Below, one piece after another: positions 18,724 through 29,563 of a stretch of 64,000 nt of DNA; the first letter of the stretch is position 1; every line of letters begins with the position of its first letter. The DNA comes from Labilibacter sediminis (GTDB lineage: Bacteria; Bacteroidota; Bacteroidia; Bacteroidales; Marinilabiliaceae), in assembly GCF_005877885.1 (NCBI RefSeq), contig NZ_VCHY01000011.1, forward strand, positions 102,153 through 166,152, written 5' to 3'. The notes beneath the pieces are model-generated. The model saw only the letters and a program-made list of their open reading frames with translations. It was not told the origin of the DNA and ran no database searches. The position numbers and the translations under genes are program-made.

Positions 18724-18759
18724 CTACTTTTGTGTTATAATTTGCGTTTTTGTTTGGTA

Positions 18760-18767
18760 CAAAAGTA
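18760..18767 (-). promoter_or_regulatory. Bacteroidota -7 box for rpe
   Basis: The minus-strand sequence is TACTTTTG, matching TAnnTTTG, 37 bases before the rpe start codon and downstream of the rpoD terminator. Confidence 0.45.
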
Positions 18768-18784
18768 AGTAAGAATGTTTAACG

Positions 18785-18822
18785 AAAAAAATGAGGTTTC
18801 GAAAAATAATCGAAACCCCATT
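18785..18822 (-). terminator. Rho-independent terminator of rpoD
   Basis: Read on the minus strand, GGGGTTTCGA pairs with TCGAAACCTC around a 7-base loop and is followed by ATTTTTTT. It lies 26 bases past the rpoD stop codon. Confidence 0.85.
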
Positions 18823-18847
18823 TTATAATCATCTTGTGATATAATTG

Positions 18848-19711
18848 TTAACCCAGATAAGATCTTAATATTTTACTTCTATAAGTATGTTTCAGGCGTT
18901 TAATGGCTTTTTCTTTTATTTGCCTAACCCTTTCACGTGTCAGGTTAAATAAGTTACCAATTTCTTCTAGTGAATATGGAGGCTCACCTTTAAGTCCGTA
19001 ATATAATCTTATGATATCTGCCTCTCTGGCCGAAAGAGTAGAGAGTGATCTGTCAATTTCTCTTTTTAAAGAATCTGTTAATAGTTGGTTATCCGGGCTT
19101 ATGGAGTCCGTAGCCAGTAAGGTGTCGTACATATTATTGTCTTCATCCTTACGTAAAGGTGCATCCATTGAAATATGTTTGCTCATGGCTTTTAAAGACT
19201 CTTTTACTTCTTTAGGAGCCAGATTTAATGTTTGTGCAATTTCTTCCGAAGTAGGTTCCCGCTGAAATTCCTGCTCTAAAATTGAAAAGGTGTTGTTCAC
19301 CTTGTTCATAGAACCTATTTTATTTAAAGGAAGACGTACAATACGTGCTTGTTCGGCTAAAGCCTGTAAAATAGACTGGCGAATCCACCAAACAGCATAC
19401 GAAATAAATTTAAAACCCCGGGTTTCATCAAAACGCTGAGCAGCTTTTATTAGCCCAAGGTTACCTTCGTTAATTAAATCAGGTAAACTTAAACCCTGGT
19501 TTTGATACTGTTTGGAAACAGACACGACAAACCTTAAATTAGCATTTATCAGTTTCTCAAGAGCAGTCTGATCACCATCTTTAATTCTTTTGGCAAGTTT
19601 TACTTCTTCTTCTGCAGTTAGTAATTTAACCTTTCCTATTTCATGCAAGTACTTATCTAAAGAAGGAGTTTCTCTGTTTGTAACTTGCTTTGTAATTTTG
19701 AGTTGTCGCAT
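18848..19711 (-). CDS. rpoD: Primary sigma factor RpoD/SigA (Bacteroidota type)
   Basis: The 287-residue protein lacks region 1.1 and starts with [28 protein letters not shown], the usual compact form in Bacteroidota. Region 2 is intact ([41 protein letters not shown]), followed by region 3 and region 4 ([27 protein letters not shown]). It directs RNA polymerase to the TAnnTTTG promoters seen in this window. A terminator follows directly. Confidence 0.96.
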   Translation of the reverse strand: MRQLKITKQVTNRETPSLDKYLHEIGKVKLLTAEEEVKLAKRIKDGDQTALEKLINANLRFVVSVSKQYQNQGLSLPDLINEGNLGLIKAAQRFDETRGFKFISYAVWWIRQSILQALAEQARIVRLPLNKIGSMNKVNNTFSILEQEFQREPTSEEIAQTLNLAPKEVKESLKAMSKHISMDAPLRKDEDNNMYDTLLATDSISPDNQLLTDSLKREIDRSLSTLSAREADIIRLYYGLKGEPPYSLEEIGNLFNLTRERVRQIKEKAIKRLKHTYRSKILRSYLG

Positions 19712-20028
19712 TGGCTTACTAGGTTAGTGTAATTGCTAGAGTAAATATAACAAAAAATGTTTCTGTTTGTTTTGCGATCCAAAAAAATCCCATATAACTC
19801 CATTAATGGCCTATAAGCCCAAGTGAACAAACAAAAAAGCTATTTTATTTTGATGATTAACACTTAATGATTAAGTTTGCATCAAATCTTCTGGGCATCT
19901 TTCCTAATCATTAGGACAATAAGCCGTATCAGGACACAGATCAAACTAAAGAAAAATAATATACTGAACATTTTAGTTCATTCACTCATTTAAGTAATTC
20001 CTCCACGAGAATTTATTGGTAAATAGTT
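19712..20028. other. Intergenic region between rpoD and rho
   Basis: This 317-bp divergent spacer should hold both promoters. A palindrome CTTAATGATTAAG lies near 19862-19875. No complete TAnnTTTG box was identified for either gene, and no small gene is apparent. Confidence 0.4.
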
Positions 20029-21741
20029 ATGTACGATATTCTTGAATTGAATAAAAAGCTGTTAGCAGAATTAAAAGATGTTGCTAAGGAGCTGAATATT
20101 AAACGTGTTGATTCGTTTAAGAAACAAGACTTGATATATAAGATTCTTGATGAACAAGCAATTTTAGCATCAGAAAAAAAGTCTTCTGAAAAAACAGCAG
20201 AAAAGAAACCAGCAAAGCGCACGCGTACTGCAAAACCGCAAAAGGTTGCATCCTCTAACAAAGAGGAGAAAATAGAAAAGCCTGCTAAGGCAGAGAAGCC
20301 ACAGAAAAAGAATGTGCCGGCTGCAAAAGAAGCAGTGCAAAGTGAAGCAGTAAAGGAAAAATCAGAACCTAAAAAAGCGGATGCTCCTGCGGAGAAAAAG
20401 GTAGCAAGTCCTGCCCCTGCTCCTGAAGCAAAACCATCTAGCCAGCCAAGAAAACAGGACGATAGAGAAAAAACGAAAGAATCTGGTTCACACGATAATC
20501 GTCGTCAGAGCCGTCAGGGTGATGATAACAGAAGACGTCATGATAACCGTGACCAAAGAGGAGGTAAGGACAATCCTCAATATAACAGAAGACAGGATAA
20601 AGTGGATAAATCATTTGATTTTGATGGCATTATTTCAGCCTCAGGTGTGTTGGAAATTATGCAGGATGGTTACGGATTCTTAAGGTCTTCAGATTATAAT
20701 TATCTTAATTCGCCGGATGATATTTATGTATCACAATCGCAAATTAAGTTATTTGGATTAAAAACTGGTGATACTGTATTAGGTACAATCAGACCTCCTA
20801 AAGAGGGTGAAAAATATTTTCCTTTAATTAAGGTGGAAGAAATTAATGGAAGGTCTCCTCAGATTGTTAGAGATCGTGTTCCATTTGATCACTTAACACC
20901 TATTTTCCCTGATGAAAAGTTTAAACTAACAGGGGGTATTAAAGAGGGCATGTCTGCACGAGTGGTGGATATGTTTGCACCGATTGGTAAAGGTCAGCGT
21001 GGTTTAATTGTAGCTCAGCCTAAAACGGGTAAAACTGTTTTATTAAAAGAGGTAGCCAATGCGATTGCGGCCAACCATCCTGAAGTTTATATGATTATTC
21101 TTTTGGTGGATGAGCGTCCTGAAGAGGTAACAGATATGGCACGAAGCGTAAATGCCGAGGTGATTTCATCAACTTTTGATGAGCCGGCAGAAAGACATGT
21201 GAAAGTAGCCAATATCGTTCTGGAAAAAGCTAAAAGAATGGTAGAATGTGGCCACGATGTAGTGGTGCTTCTTGATTCTATTACGCGTTTGGCCAGAGCT
21301 TATAATACTGTTTCTCCAGCTTCGGGTAAAGTATTGTCCGGTGGTGTTGATGCCAATGCATTGCATAAACCAAAACGTTTCTTCGGAGCAGCACGTAATA
21401 TTGAAGATGGAGGTTCATTAACTATTTTAGCAACTGCCTTAACGGAAACGGGCTCTAAAATGGATGAGGTAATCTTTGAAGAGTTTAAAGGAACAGGTAA
21501 TATGGAGCTTCAGTTAGATAGAAAATTATCTAACAAGCGTATTTACCCTGCTGTGGATGTTACGTTATCAAGTACACGTAGAGAAGATCTGTTGATAGAA
21601 AAAGAAAATATGAACAGAATCTGGATTCTTCGTAATTATCTTGCAGATATGACACCTCTTGAGGCTATGGATTTCTTGAAAGACAGAATGGGTAAAACCC
21701 GAAATAATGAGGAATTCTTAATTTCAATGAATTCGGATTAA
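20029..21741 (+). CDS. rho: Transcription termination factor Rho with N-terminal low-complexity insert
   Basis: The 570-residue protein has a Rho N-terminal helical domain ([22 protein letters not shown]) and then about 150 residues of Lys/Ala/Glu/Pro followed by Asp/Arg/Asn-rich disordered sequence (roughly residues 50-195). Next comes the cold-shock RNA-binding domain ([15 protein letters not shown]) and the hexameric ATPase, with Walker [23 protein letters not shown] and the Q/R loops. Disordered inserts in Rho are a known Bacteroidota feature. It is monocistronic with a strong terminator. Confidence 0.95.
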   Translation: MYDILELNKKLLAELKDVAKELNIKRVDSFKKQDLIYKILDEQAILASEKKSSEKTAEKKPAKRTRTAKPQKVASSNKEEKIEKPAKAEKPQKKNVPAAKEAVQSEAVKEKSEPKKADAPAEKKVASPAPAPEAKPSSQPRKQDDREKTKESGSHDNRRQSRQGDDNRRRHDNRDQRGGKDNPQYNRRQDKVDKSFDFDGIISASGVLEIMQDGYGFLRSSDYNYLNSPDDIYVSQSQIKLFGLKTGDTVLGTIRPPKEGEKYFPLIKVEEINGRSPQIVRDRVPFDHLTPIFPDEKFKLTGGIKEGMSARVVDMFAPIGKGQRGLIVAQPKTGKTVLLKEVANAIAANHPEVYMIILLVDERPEEVTDMARSVNAEVISSTFDEPAERHVKVANIVLEKAKRMVECGHDVVVLLDSITRLARAYNTVSPASGKVLSGGVDANALHKPKRFFGAARNIEDGGSLTILATALTETGSKMDEVIFEEFKGTGNMELQLDRKLSNKRIYPAVDVTLSSTRREDLLIEKENMNRIWILRNYLADMTPLEAMDFLKDRMGKTRNNEEFLISMNSD

Positions 21742-21766
21742 TTTTAGGTGTAAATAAAAATATTTC

Positions 21767-21802
21767 AAAAGCCGTTCTTTGTTATAAGAGCGGCTTTTTT
21801 TT
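21767..21802 (+). terminator. Rho-independent terminator after rho
   Basis: A stem AAAGCCGTTCTT / AAGAGCGGCTTT (one G-U pair) with a 6-base loop is followed by a run of eight T. Confidence 0.85.
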
Positions 21803-21966
21803 ATGTAAATGTTTGAGCAGGTTGCTATAGTGTAAGGTGTTGCTGTAGTTACTATAGGTATGATAAATATTATCTTTGGAGGTGTAGTTTAATCTCCATA
21901 TACTAGTTCGTTGTTATTTTTAATAAGTATAAATTACATGTTTGAGGCCTAAATGTAATGTTGAGA

Positions 21967-21998
21967 TTGCAATTTATTTAGCGCGAATTGTACATTTG
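21967..21998 (+). promoter_or_regulatory. Bacteroidota promoter for the DUF4143 ATPase gene
   Basis: A -33 TTG (21967-21969) and a -7 TACATTTG (21991-21998) are separated by 21 bases, the usual Bacteroidota spacing. The predicted transcript start near 22006 leaves a leader of about 16 bases and supports translation from the GTG at 22022. Confidence 0.45.
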
Positions 21999-22021
21999 TC
22001 ATGCAAAATTGAAAAGACAGC

Positions 22022-23200
22022 GTGCAATCATTTTTTGAAACACATAAATACCTAATAGATAATTTAGATATTCCTCTTAGACGAAAATTGATGGATCAGA
22101 TCGATTGGAGTCATCGCTTAATCGGAATTAAGGGAACAAGAGGAATAGGAAAAACAGATTTCCTGCTCTCTTTTGCAAAAGAAAAGTATGGTACAGACAA
22201 ATCTTGTTTGTATGTCAATTTAAACAATCTCTATTTTACCGAAAATACCATCATCTCATTTGCGGATAAGTTCCGTAAAACGGGAGGAAAAACGCTGGTA
22301 TTAGATCAGGTGTATAAATATCCGGATTGGTCAAAAGAACTAAAATATTGCTACGATAACTTCACCGATCTTCAAATTGTTTTCTCGGGCTCTACGGTAA
22401 TGCGTCTGCGTGAAGAAAATCCTCATTTAAAAGATATTGTACACTCCTATAAATTAGAAGGCTTTTCTTTTAGAGAATTTTTAGAGCTTAAAACAGGTAA
22501 AACTTTCGATAGTTATAGTCTCACAGAAATACTTGAAAATCATAAGCAGATAGCTGCGGGTATTGTGAGCAAGGTTCGACCTTTGGCTTATTTTGAAGAT
22601 TATTTGGAGTACGGTTATTACCCTTTCTTTCTGGATAAGCAGCACTATGCCGAAAACTTGATGAAGAGTATGAATTTTATTTTGGAAATTGATATCAGTT
22701 TTCTTCGTCAGATAGAGTTAAAGTATTTGCCTCGCTTAAGAAAGTTATTGTATAAAGTAGGGCAAGAAGCCCCTTTTCAACCTAATGTAAGTAAGTTAAG
22801 TGCGCATATTGGTACTTCACGAGCAACTGTGATGAACTACCTTTATTATCTGCGTCAGGCCAGATTGATTAAGTTGCTTTACGATGGTAAGGAAGATATG
22901 CAGAAAAAACCTTCAATGATTTATTTGCACAATCCGAATCTGATTTACTCCATTAATAGAGGAAGTATTGATAATGAAATATTACACAAAACCTTTTTTT
23001 ATAATCAGGTGGGGTGTTGTCATGATATAGTGAGTTCAAAAACTGCCGATTTTAAAGTAGATGGCAAGTATAATTTTTTGGTGAGTGATAAGAATACGGA
23101 TGTTAAAAGAAAATCATCCACAATATTGCAGGCCAAGGATATGATTGAAACGGGAAGTGACGGAGTAATTCCGTTATGGCTTTTTGGTTTTTTATATTGA
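22022..23200 (+). CDS. AAA-type ATPase with DUF4143 domain
   Basis: The 392-residue protein has Walker A GTRGIGKT near residues 39-46 and a Walker B-like LVLDQVYKYPDW near 98, followed by the arginine-finger region and an HSYKLEGFSFREFL block typical of the AAA_14 family. A winged-helix-like segment (KLSAHIGTSRATVMNYLYYLRQARLI, about 260-285) leads into the DUF4143 C-terminal part. The start is GTG, as the nearest upstream ATG stops after three codons. Family function is unknown; many members are strain-variable. It stands alone. Confidence 0.8.
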   Translation: MQSFFETHKYLIDNLDIPLRRKLMDQIDWSHRLIGIKGTRGIGKTDFLLSFAKEKYGTDKSCLYVNLNNLYFTENTIISFADKFRKTGGKTLVLDQVYKYPDWSKELKYCYDNFTDLQIVFSGSTVMRLREENPHLKDIVHSYKLEGFSFREFLELKTGKTFDSYSLTEILENHKQIAAGIVSKVRPLAYFEDYLEYGYYPFFLDKQHYAENLMKSMNFILEIDISFLRQIELKYLPRLRKLLYKVGQEAPFQPNVSKLSAHIGTSRATVMNYLYYLRQARLIKLLYDGKEDMQKKPSMIYLHNPNLIYSINRGSIDNEILHKTFFYNQVGCCHDIVSSKTADFKVDGKYNFLVSDKNTDVKRKSSTILQAKDMIETGSDGVIPLWLFGFLY

Positions 23201-23304
23201 AAAAATACGATCTATTCGATCATAATATTGTAAATTTAATAGCTGAAAATCAGTAATATAGAATATTTCTAAATAATAGTAGTTAAAACTTAAATATTAA
23301 ACAA

Positions 23305-26300
23305 ATGGCTAAAGAAAAGAAGTTTATTACCTGTGATGGTAATTATGCCGCTTCACACATCGCTTATATGTTTAGCGAAGTTGCAGCGATTTACCCAATC
23401 ACTCCATCTTCAACTATGGCAGAGTACATCGATGAATGGGCTGCAGGTGGGAGAAAAAACATATTTGGAGAAACTGTTAAAGTAGAAGAGATGCAGTCCG
23501 AAGCAGGTGCTGCTGGAGCAATGCACGGATCTCTTCAGGCTGGTGCGCTTACTTCTACTTTTACTGCGTCACAGGGACTTTTATTAATGATCCCTAATAT
23601 GTATAAAATATCTGGTGAACTTTTACCAGGGGTTTTTCATGTTAGTGCACGTTCATTAGCCGCTCAGGCACTTTCTATTTTTGGCGACCACAGTGATGTG
23701 ATGTCTGCTCGTCAAACAGGTTGTGCTATGTTAGCAACAGGTAGTGTTCAGGAAGTGATGGACCTTGCAGGTATTGCTCACCTTGCATCTATCGAATCTC
23801 GTGTTCCTTTTATGCACTATTTTGATGGATTCCGTACTTCACACGAAATTCAAAAAATTGAGTTGATGGAGCAAGATGACCTTAAAGGTTTGTTGAATCA
23901 AGAGGCTCTTCAGGCTTTCAGAGATAATTCATTAAACCCAGAGCGTCCTGTAACCAGAGGTACGGCTCAAAACCCGGATATTTACTTCCAATCTCGTGAG
24001 GCTGCTAACAAGTTCTACGACGCTATTCCTGATATGGTAGCGAAGTATATGGATAAAATTAGCGAAATTACGGGTCGTAAGTATGCTCCATTTACTTACT
24101 ACGGTGCTGAGGATGCAGAAAATGTAGTAATAGCCATGGGTTCTATTACCGATACAATCAAAGAATCAGTTGATTACTTGAATGCACAAGGGCAAAAAAC
24201 AGGTTTGATTGCAGTTCATTTATATCGTCCTTTCTCTGCTGAGTACTTCATGAAAGCTGTTCCTGCTTCTTGTAAGAACATCTGTGTGCTTGACAGAACT
24301 AAAGAGCCGGGTGCTAATGGAGATCCATTGTACTTAGATATCGTAGAGGTATTTAACGGTAAAGCGAATGCGCCTAGGATCATTGGCGGACGTTATGGAT
24401 TATCATCTAAAGATACTACTCCTACTCATATGATTACAGTATTTGAAAACCTTATGGCTGCAGAGCCTAAGAATCAATTTACTGTAGGTATCGTTGATGA
24501 TGTTACTTTCAAATCTCTTCCATTAAAAGAAGAAATCAGCTTTGCTGCTGAAGGTACATTCGAAGGTAAATTTTATGGATTAGGTTCTGATGGTACTGTA
24601 GGTGCAAACAAGAACTCGATTAAAATTATTGGTGACAATACTGATAAGTATGCTCAGGCATATTTTGCATACGATTCTAAAAAATCAGGTGGGATTACTA
24701 TTTCTCACTTACGTTTTGGAGATACGCCAATACGTTCACCATACCTGGTAAACACTCCTGATTTTGTTGCATGTCACGTTCCGGCATATTTGAATCAATA
24801 TGATATGCTTAAGGGATTGAAAAAAGGAGGTACATTCCTTTTGAACTCTATATGGGATGCTGAAGAAACTAAAAATCGTTTACCTCAAGGTGTTAAACAA
24901 TATCTTGCTGCTAACGAAATCAAGTTTTATATTATTAACGCAACTGCCATCGCAGAGGAAATTGGTTTGGGTAACCGTACCAATACAATCATGCAGTCGG
25001 CTTTCTTTAAAATTGCTGAAGTAATCCCTTACGATCAGGCTGTAGAGCAAATGAAGAAGGCAATTGTTAAGTCTTTCGGTAAGAAAGGTGAAGACGTTGT
25101 TAATATGAACTATCAGGCTGTTGACAAAGGTGGTGCTGTTACTGAAGTTGCTGTTCCTGCTGAGTGGGCAAAATTAGAGCCTAAGTCAATAGAGTTTAGA
25201 TCTGATGTGCCTGAATTCATTAAAGACATTGTATTCCCGGTTAACGGACAAAAAGGTGATGACCTTCCGGTAAGTGCTTTCAACGGTGTTGAGGATGGTA
25301 CTTTCCCTGCAGGAACTACTGCTTTTGAAAAACGTGGTATTGCAGTAAACGTTCCGGAATGGCAAATCGATAACTGTATTCAGTGTAACCAATGTGCTTA
25401 TGTGTGTCCGCATGCTGCTATTCGTCCTTTCTTATTAGACGAAAAAGAGTTGGCGGGTGCTCCTGCAGGAACTGATGCTAAAAAGCCTACTGGAAAAGGA
25501 TTTGACGGATTACAATACCGTATTCAGGTGTCAGCACTTGACTGTACTGGTTGTGGTAACTGTGCTGACGTATGTCCTTCTAAAACAAAAGCTTTAGAGA
25601 TGAAGCCTTTGGATACTCAACGAGCTGAGATTGAGCGTTGGGACTATATGGTGGATAAAGTTACAGTTAAAGATAATATAATGAAGAAAGACTTGAACGT
25701 GAAAGCGTCTCAGTTTGCTCAGCCATTGTTTGAGTTCTCCGGAGCTTGTGCTGGTTGTGGTGAAACGCCTTACGTTAAGTTGATTACTCAATTATTCGGT
25801 GACAGAATGATGATTGCTAATGCAACTGGTTGTTCGTCTATTTACGGTGGTTCTGCTCCTGCAACGCCTTACTGTAAAAATAGCGAAGGTCAAGGACCAG
25901 CATGGGCAAACTCATTATTTGAAGACAATGCTGAGTATGGTTTAGGAATGGCAATGGGTGTGAATAAACTACGTGCCCGTATCGAGCGATTAATGTCTGA
26001 AAACCTTGATGCTGTTAATGCTGAAACTAAAGCTGCTTTTGAAGCATGGATCGAAAATAAGCAAAACGGTTCTAAGACACGTGAGGTTTCTAAAGCTGTT
26101 GAGGCTGCATTGGCAAATGAGTCTAGTGCTGTTGCTAAAGAAATTCTTGCGCTTAAAGATTACCTGGTTAAGAAATCTAACTGGATCTTTGGTGGTGACG
26201 GATGGGCTTATGACATCGGTTACGGTGGTGTAGATCATGTATTGGCTTCAGGAGAAGATGTAAATATCCTGGTAATGGATACAGAGATCTACTCTAATAC

Positions 26301-26841
26301 AGGAGGTCAGGCATCTAAATCTACGCCTATCGGTGCAGTAGCTAAGTTTGCCGCTTCAGGTAAGAGAATTCGTAAGAAAGATCTTGGTTTGATGGCTACT
26401 ACTTATGGTTATGTGTATGTTGCTCAGGTAGCAATGGGTGCAAACCAGGCACAGTACTTCAAAGCGCTTAAAGAAGCTGAAGCTTACCCGGGTCCATCAT
26501 TGATTATTGCTTACTCTCCATGTATCAGCCACGGGTTGAAAGGTGGAATGGGCGGTACTCAAAACGAGACTAAGAAAGCTGTTGAGTGCGGATACTGGCA
26601 CTTATATCGTTATAATCCATTATTGGAAGAAGAAGGAAAGAATCCATTTGTATTAGATTCGAAGCCTCCTAAGTGGGACTTATTCCAATCTTTCCTTAAA
26701 GGAGAAGTACGTTATACTTCATTATTAAAAGCATTCCCAGAGGAAGCAACAGAATTGTTTGAAGCTTCTGAAGAAAATGCTAAATGGCGTTATAATGGTT
26801 ACAAGCGTTTAGCTGATATAAATTATGAAGAAGTGAAGTAA
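23305..26841 (+). CDS. nifJ: Pyruvate:ferredoxin (flavodoxin) oxidoreductase
   Basis: The single-chain enzyme has 1178 residues, the normal size. Domain I has YPITPSSTMAEYIDEW and the central region follows the classic order. Two 4Fe-4S motifs lie near residues 690-760 (CIQCNQCAYVCP and CTGCGNCADVCP), and the thiamine-diphosphate domain has CAGCGETPY and GDGWAYDIGYGG...DTEIYSNTGGQ. It oxidises pyruvate to acetyl-CoA and reduces ferredoxin or flavodoxin, the electron source for nitrogenase. It is also central to anaerobic carbon metabolism, so its place just upstream of nifA may or may not reflect dedication to nitrogen fixation. A decayed copy of its 3' end lies at 46456-46898. Confidence 0.96.
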   Translation: MAKEKKFITCDGNYAASHIAYMFSEVAAIYPITPSSTMAEYIDEWAAGGRKNIFGETVKVEEMQSEAGAAGAMHGSLQAGALTSTFTASQGLLLMIPNMYKISGELLPGVFHVSARSLAAQALSIFGDHSDVMSARQTGCAMLATGSVQEVMDLAGIAHLASIESRVPFMHYFDGFRTSHEIQKIELMEQDDLKGLLNQEALQAFRDNSLNPERPVTRGTAQNPDIYFQSREAANKFYDAIPDMVAKYMDKISEITGRKYAPFTYYGAEDAENVVIAMGSITDTIKESVDYLNAQGQKTGLIAVHLYRPFSAEYFMKAVPASCKNICVLDRTKEPGANGDPLYLDIVEVFNGKANAPRIIGGRYGLSSKDTTPTHMITVFENLMAAEPKNQFTVGIVDDVTFKSLPLKEEISFAAEGTFEGKFYGLGSDGTVGANKNSIKIIGDNTDKYAQAYFAYDSKKSGGITISHLRFGDTPIRSPYLVNTPDFVACHVPAYLNQYDMLKGLKKGGTFLLNSIWDAEETKNRLPQGVKQYLAANEIKFYIINATAIAEEIGLGNRTNTIMQSAFFKIAEVIPYDQAVEQMKKAIVKSFGKKGEDVVNMNYQAVDKGGAVTEVAVPAEWAKLEPKSIEFRSDVPEFIKDIVFPVNGQKGDDLPVSAFNGVEDGTFPAGTTAFEKRGIAVNVPEWQIDNCIQCNQCAYVCPHAAIRPFLLDEKELAGAPAGTDAKKPTGKGFDGLQYRIQVSALDCTGCGNCADVCPSKTKALEMKPLDTQRAEIERWDYMVDKVTVKDNIMKKDLNVKASQFAQPLFEFSGACAGCGETPYVKLITQLFGDRMMIANATGCSSIYGGSAPATPYCKNSEGQGPAWANSLFEDNAEYGLGMAMGVNKLRARIERLMSENLDAVNAETKAAFEAWIENKQNGSKTREVSKAVEAALANESSAVAKEILALKDYLVKKSNWIFGGDGWAYDIGYGGVDHVLASGEDVNILVMDTEIYSNTGGQASKSTPIGAVAKFAASGKRIRKKDLGLMATTYGYVYVAQVAMGANQAQYFKALKEAEAYPGPSLIIAYSPCISHGLKGGMGGTQNETKKAVECGYWHLYRYNPLLEEEGKNPFVLDSKPPKWDLFQSFLKGEVRYTSLLKAFPEEATELFEASEENAKWRYNGYKRLADINYEEVK

Positions 26842-26862
26842 TTCATTTTCTTCTTGAAATAT

Positions 26863-26890
26863 AAAAGGCGTCCAATTGGACGCCTTTTTT
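26863..26890 (+). terminator. Rho-independent terminator after nifJ
   Basis: A perfect stem AAAGGCGTCC / GGACGCCTTT with loop AATT is followed by T residues. The same hairpin ends the nifJ remnant at 46871-46898. Confidence 0.9.
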
Positions 26891-27049
26891 CGTTTGAGCA
26901 AAGTTGTGATTAGTACTTGCAGTTTGTTTTTTGTACTTATCTATAGTGGTAACATTTAAATTTTTGCAAAAAAAACATTTAGGTATTCGACATTAAAAAG
27001 GGGGGGCATAGTATATTTAAAAGTTAAAAAAACGCATTAATGAGTGTGT

Positions 27050-27083
27050 TTTGAGGGGGTTGTATTTATTTTTAATACTTTTG
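27050..27083 (+). promoter_or_regulatory. Candidate nifA promoter (Bacteroidota sigma-A type)
   Basis: A -33 TTTG (27050-27053) and a -7 TACTTTTG (27076-27083) are 22 bases apart. A transcript from here would have a leader of about 180 bases before nifA. A housekeeping promoter would fit a regulator made before nitrogenase genes are induced. Confidence 0.4.
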
Positions 27084-27270
27084 TAAAGTTGTGTGTGTTG
27101 CGTGACAATAGAGTAATACTTGATGATTCAACCATGAATCTTATTTTGTTCAGGTCTCTCCTGGAGTATATTAAGATATTTGTTTTGAAGGAATATTTCC
27201 ATATAGGATCTACGATAGAAGGGTTTCATAGATTTGTTTAGTCATTGATTCGATTTAATAGTTTTAGCTT

Positions 27271-28827
27271 ATGAGTATCACATGTAAAAAAGTAGGAGGT
27301 GAATGTTACGGATTTAAGGAGTTATCGCTCCTCTTTGATATTAGTGAACGAATATTAAGTAGCAAAGAATTAAAAAGTGATTTATCGCCAATATTAGCTT
27401 CTTTAGTTAGGCACTTAAATGCTGAAAGGAGTTTTATTACATTGTTTAACAGGCAAAGTAATCGAATAATTATTGAGGGAGCATATGGATTAAGCGTTTC
27501 TCAACAAGCACGAGGAAAATATGATCTAGGTGAAGGAGTTATAGGAAAAGTAATTGAAATGGCACGTCCTGTGGTAGTTTCTGAAATTTCAAAGTCACGT
27601 TTGTTCAAGAATAAAACAAAATCTGAACTTACTAAGGAAGGGCAGGAATTGACCTTTATTTGTGTACCATTGTTACTTGATAATGAAGTGTCAGGAGCCT
27701 TGTCTGTAGTTCGGAAATACAATGCCAATATTACCAATGAAGAAGATATACAGCTTTTAAGTATTGTGGGATCCATGATTGCCAAAACGGCGAGGTATCG
27801 TCAGGGGAAGATGGAGGAGTTGGATGCCCTAAGGAAGCAAAATAGAGAACTGCAAAGTCAACTTGAAAGCAGTAATCCAAATAATATTATTGGCAATTCA
27901 GGCAAAATGCGAGATTTGTATTCATTGGTTGAGCGAGTTGCAAAAACCAGTAGTACAGTTTTGTTGCGGGGCGAAAGTGGTATTGGTAAAGAGTTATTTG
28001 CCGAAGCTATTCATGCCAGCAGCGGCAGAGCAAAAAATAAACTCATAAAGGTAAACTGCTCGGCATTGCCCGATAGTCTTATCGAAAGTGAATTATTTGG
28101 TCATGAGAAAGGGGCTTTTACGGGAGCTGATCAGCAGCGAAAAGGGAGATTTGAATTGGCTCATAATTCAACAATATTCCTAGATGAGTTAGGTGACCTG
28201 CCTATGTCAACGCAAGTTAAACTCTTAAGGGTTATTCAAGAGCGTGAGTTTGAACGTTTGGGTGGTTCAGCAACTATTAAAACGGATGTGCGAATAGTAG
28301 CTGCAACCAATCGTAACCTTGAAGAGTTAATTAATAATGGTGATTTTAGGGAAGATCTTTATTATAGAATCAATGTCTTTCCCATATTTATTCCTTCATT
28401 GCGAGAGCGTCGCGATGATATTCCAAGTTTAGTTGATCATTTTATTGAGAAATTTAATAAAAAGAATTCCGCCAGAATTAAACGCATCACCACTTCTGCT
28501 CTCAATATGTTAATGGTGCACCGTTGGCCCGGAAATATTCGAGAGTTAGAAAATGTGATAGAACGAGCTTGTATCATGAGTAAGGATGATGTGATTCACT
28601 CGTATGACTTGCCACCAACACTTCAAACAGCAGATTCTACCAATAGTAGTATGGATGGTGGGATGCTGCCAGTGATTGAGCATCTAGAACAGCAGCTTAT
28701 TCGAGATGCCTTAACATCTACTCAGGGCAATGTAACAAAGGCCGCTGCAAAATTAAAGATTACGGAACGAATGCTGGGTACACGTATTAAAAAATATAAA
28801 ATTGATATCTGGCGTTTTAAAGTTTAG
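27271..28827 (+). CDS. nifA: NifA, sigma-54-dependent activator of nif genes
   Basis: The 518-residue protein has a GAF domain (about 20-175, with AERSFITLFNRQ and GVIGKVIEMARPVVV). The AAA+ domain spans about 205-430, with Walker A GESGIGKE, the sigma-54 contact GAFTGA (in HEKGAFTGADQQ), Walker B IFLDELGDLP and RVVAATNR-like sensor sequence. The C-terminal HTH (GNVTKAAAKLKITERMLGTRIKKYKID) is the NifA type. There is no CX4C motif in the linker after the AAA+ domain, so it resembles the form that is not itself oxygen-sensing. It stands 900 bp upstream of nifH, which carries a sigma-54-like promoter. Confidence 0.92.
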   Translation: MSITCKKVGGECYGFKELSLLFDISERILSSKELKSDLSPILASLVRHLNAERSFITLFNRQSNRIIIEGAYGLSVSQQARGKYDLGEGVIGKVIEMARPVVVSEISKSRLFKNKTKSELTKEGQELTFICVPLLLDNEVSGALSVVRKYNANITNEEDIQLLSIVGSMIAKTARYRQGKMEELDALRKQNRELQSQLESSNPNNIIGNSGKMRDLYSLVERVAKTSSTVLLRGESGIGKELFAEAIHASSGRAKNKLIKVNCSALPDSLIESELFGHEKGAFTGADQQRKGRFELAHNSTIFLDELGDLPMSTQVKLLRVIQEREFERLGGSATIKTDVRIVAATNRNLEELINNGDFREDLYYRINVFPIFIPSLRERRDDIPSLVDHFIEKFNKKNSARIKRITTSALNMLMVHRWPGNIRELENVIERACIMSKDDVIHSYDLPPTLQTADSTNSSMDGGMLPVIEHLEQQLIRDALTSTQGNVTKAAAKLKITERMLGTRIKKYKIDIWRFKV

Positions 28828-29170
28828 CTTTTTTCATCCGGATTTGCATTATTTTAGTTGGAATACATATGGTCTTAGTTTTTTTGGTATCAATCTTCTT
28901 TAGAAACTTAAATTCTTCAAAGCTATTTGAATATCTTCTAAAAAGCTATATGTTAGTTTTATTCAGTCAATAATGCTTTGAAAATATTACTTCCTGAAGT
29001 TAGTTCGCATAAATACATAGGTCACTTCCCATCATTTTACTTTTATCTTTTCAATATTTCCGCATATTATACTGTTACATTCCATCATAAATGTATGAGT
29101 GATTTTTAAATGCTTGTGATCTTTAATTATTGCAAGTGAAGAAAATTGTAATCAATTATCTTTGCTTTAA
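28828..29170. other. Gene-free spacer between nifA and the MITE
   Basis: The stretch is AT-rich with no open frame of protein character and no clear terminator after nifA. The MITE at 29171 divides it from the nifH control region. Confidence 0.4.
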
Positions 29171-29336
29171 CCCGAAATATGCAATAGAAATTCTATTACG
29201 CATTGAAATTGCTTCAAAACAAGGTGTTTCACTAACTTGATTCAACTCACCGTAGCGGTGCTACGTTTCGTCTCAACAAGTCCTTGTTTTATGGCACTTT
29301 CAATGCTCATAACAAACCTCTATTGCATAATCCGGG
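29171..29336. mobile_element. MITE-like element, family B (166 bp), upstream of nifH
   Basis: It starts CCCGAAATATGCAATAG and ends CTATTGCATAATCCGGG, with perfect 5-bp flanking repeats TTTAA at 29166-29170 and 29337-29341. The interior has the CACCGTAGCGGTGCTACG palindrome. It lies about 210 bp upstream of the TTACA-N4-TGTAA palindrome, so the nifH control region downstream is intact. Confidence 0.82.
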
Positions 29337-29549
29337 TTTAACTATAATCTTATATAGTTGTTTAATTATCTGTTTTCAAGAATTTGAGTAAAGCCTTCTC
29401 GTGAGTCCTCAATCTCGGTAAAATCAGGATTTTTCAACAGCTAAACTTATTACATATATGTTTGGCGTTTTTCTCTCGTATCGTCTTTTATCCCAATAAA
29501 AAAGGGGGATTGTGGTAAATGCATAAAATGTAGCCTTCATCCTTATATT

Positions 29550-29563
29550 CTACATTAATGTAA
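29550..29563. promoter_or_regulatory. TTACA-N4-TGTAA-type palindrome upstream of nifH
   Basis: CTACATTAATGTAA contains a perfect 12-bp palindrome centred about 145 bp before the predicted nifH transcript start, the usual place for an activator site of a sigma-54 promoter. It differs by one base from copies near 41763, 42431, 43016 and 46315. It is not the classic NifA site TGT-N10-ACA. Confidence 0.5.

Noticed and set aside
27044..27241. 65-residue frame upstream of nifA
   Set aside because: It overlaps the predicted nifA promoter and leader and has no recognisable features.
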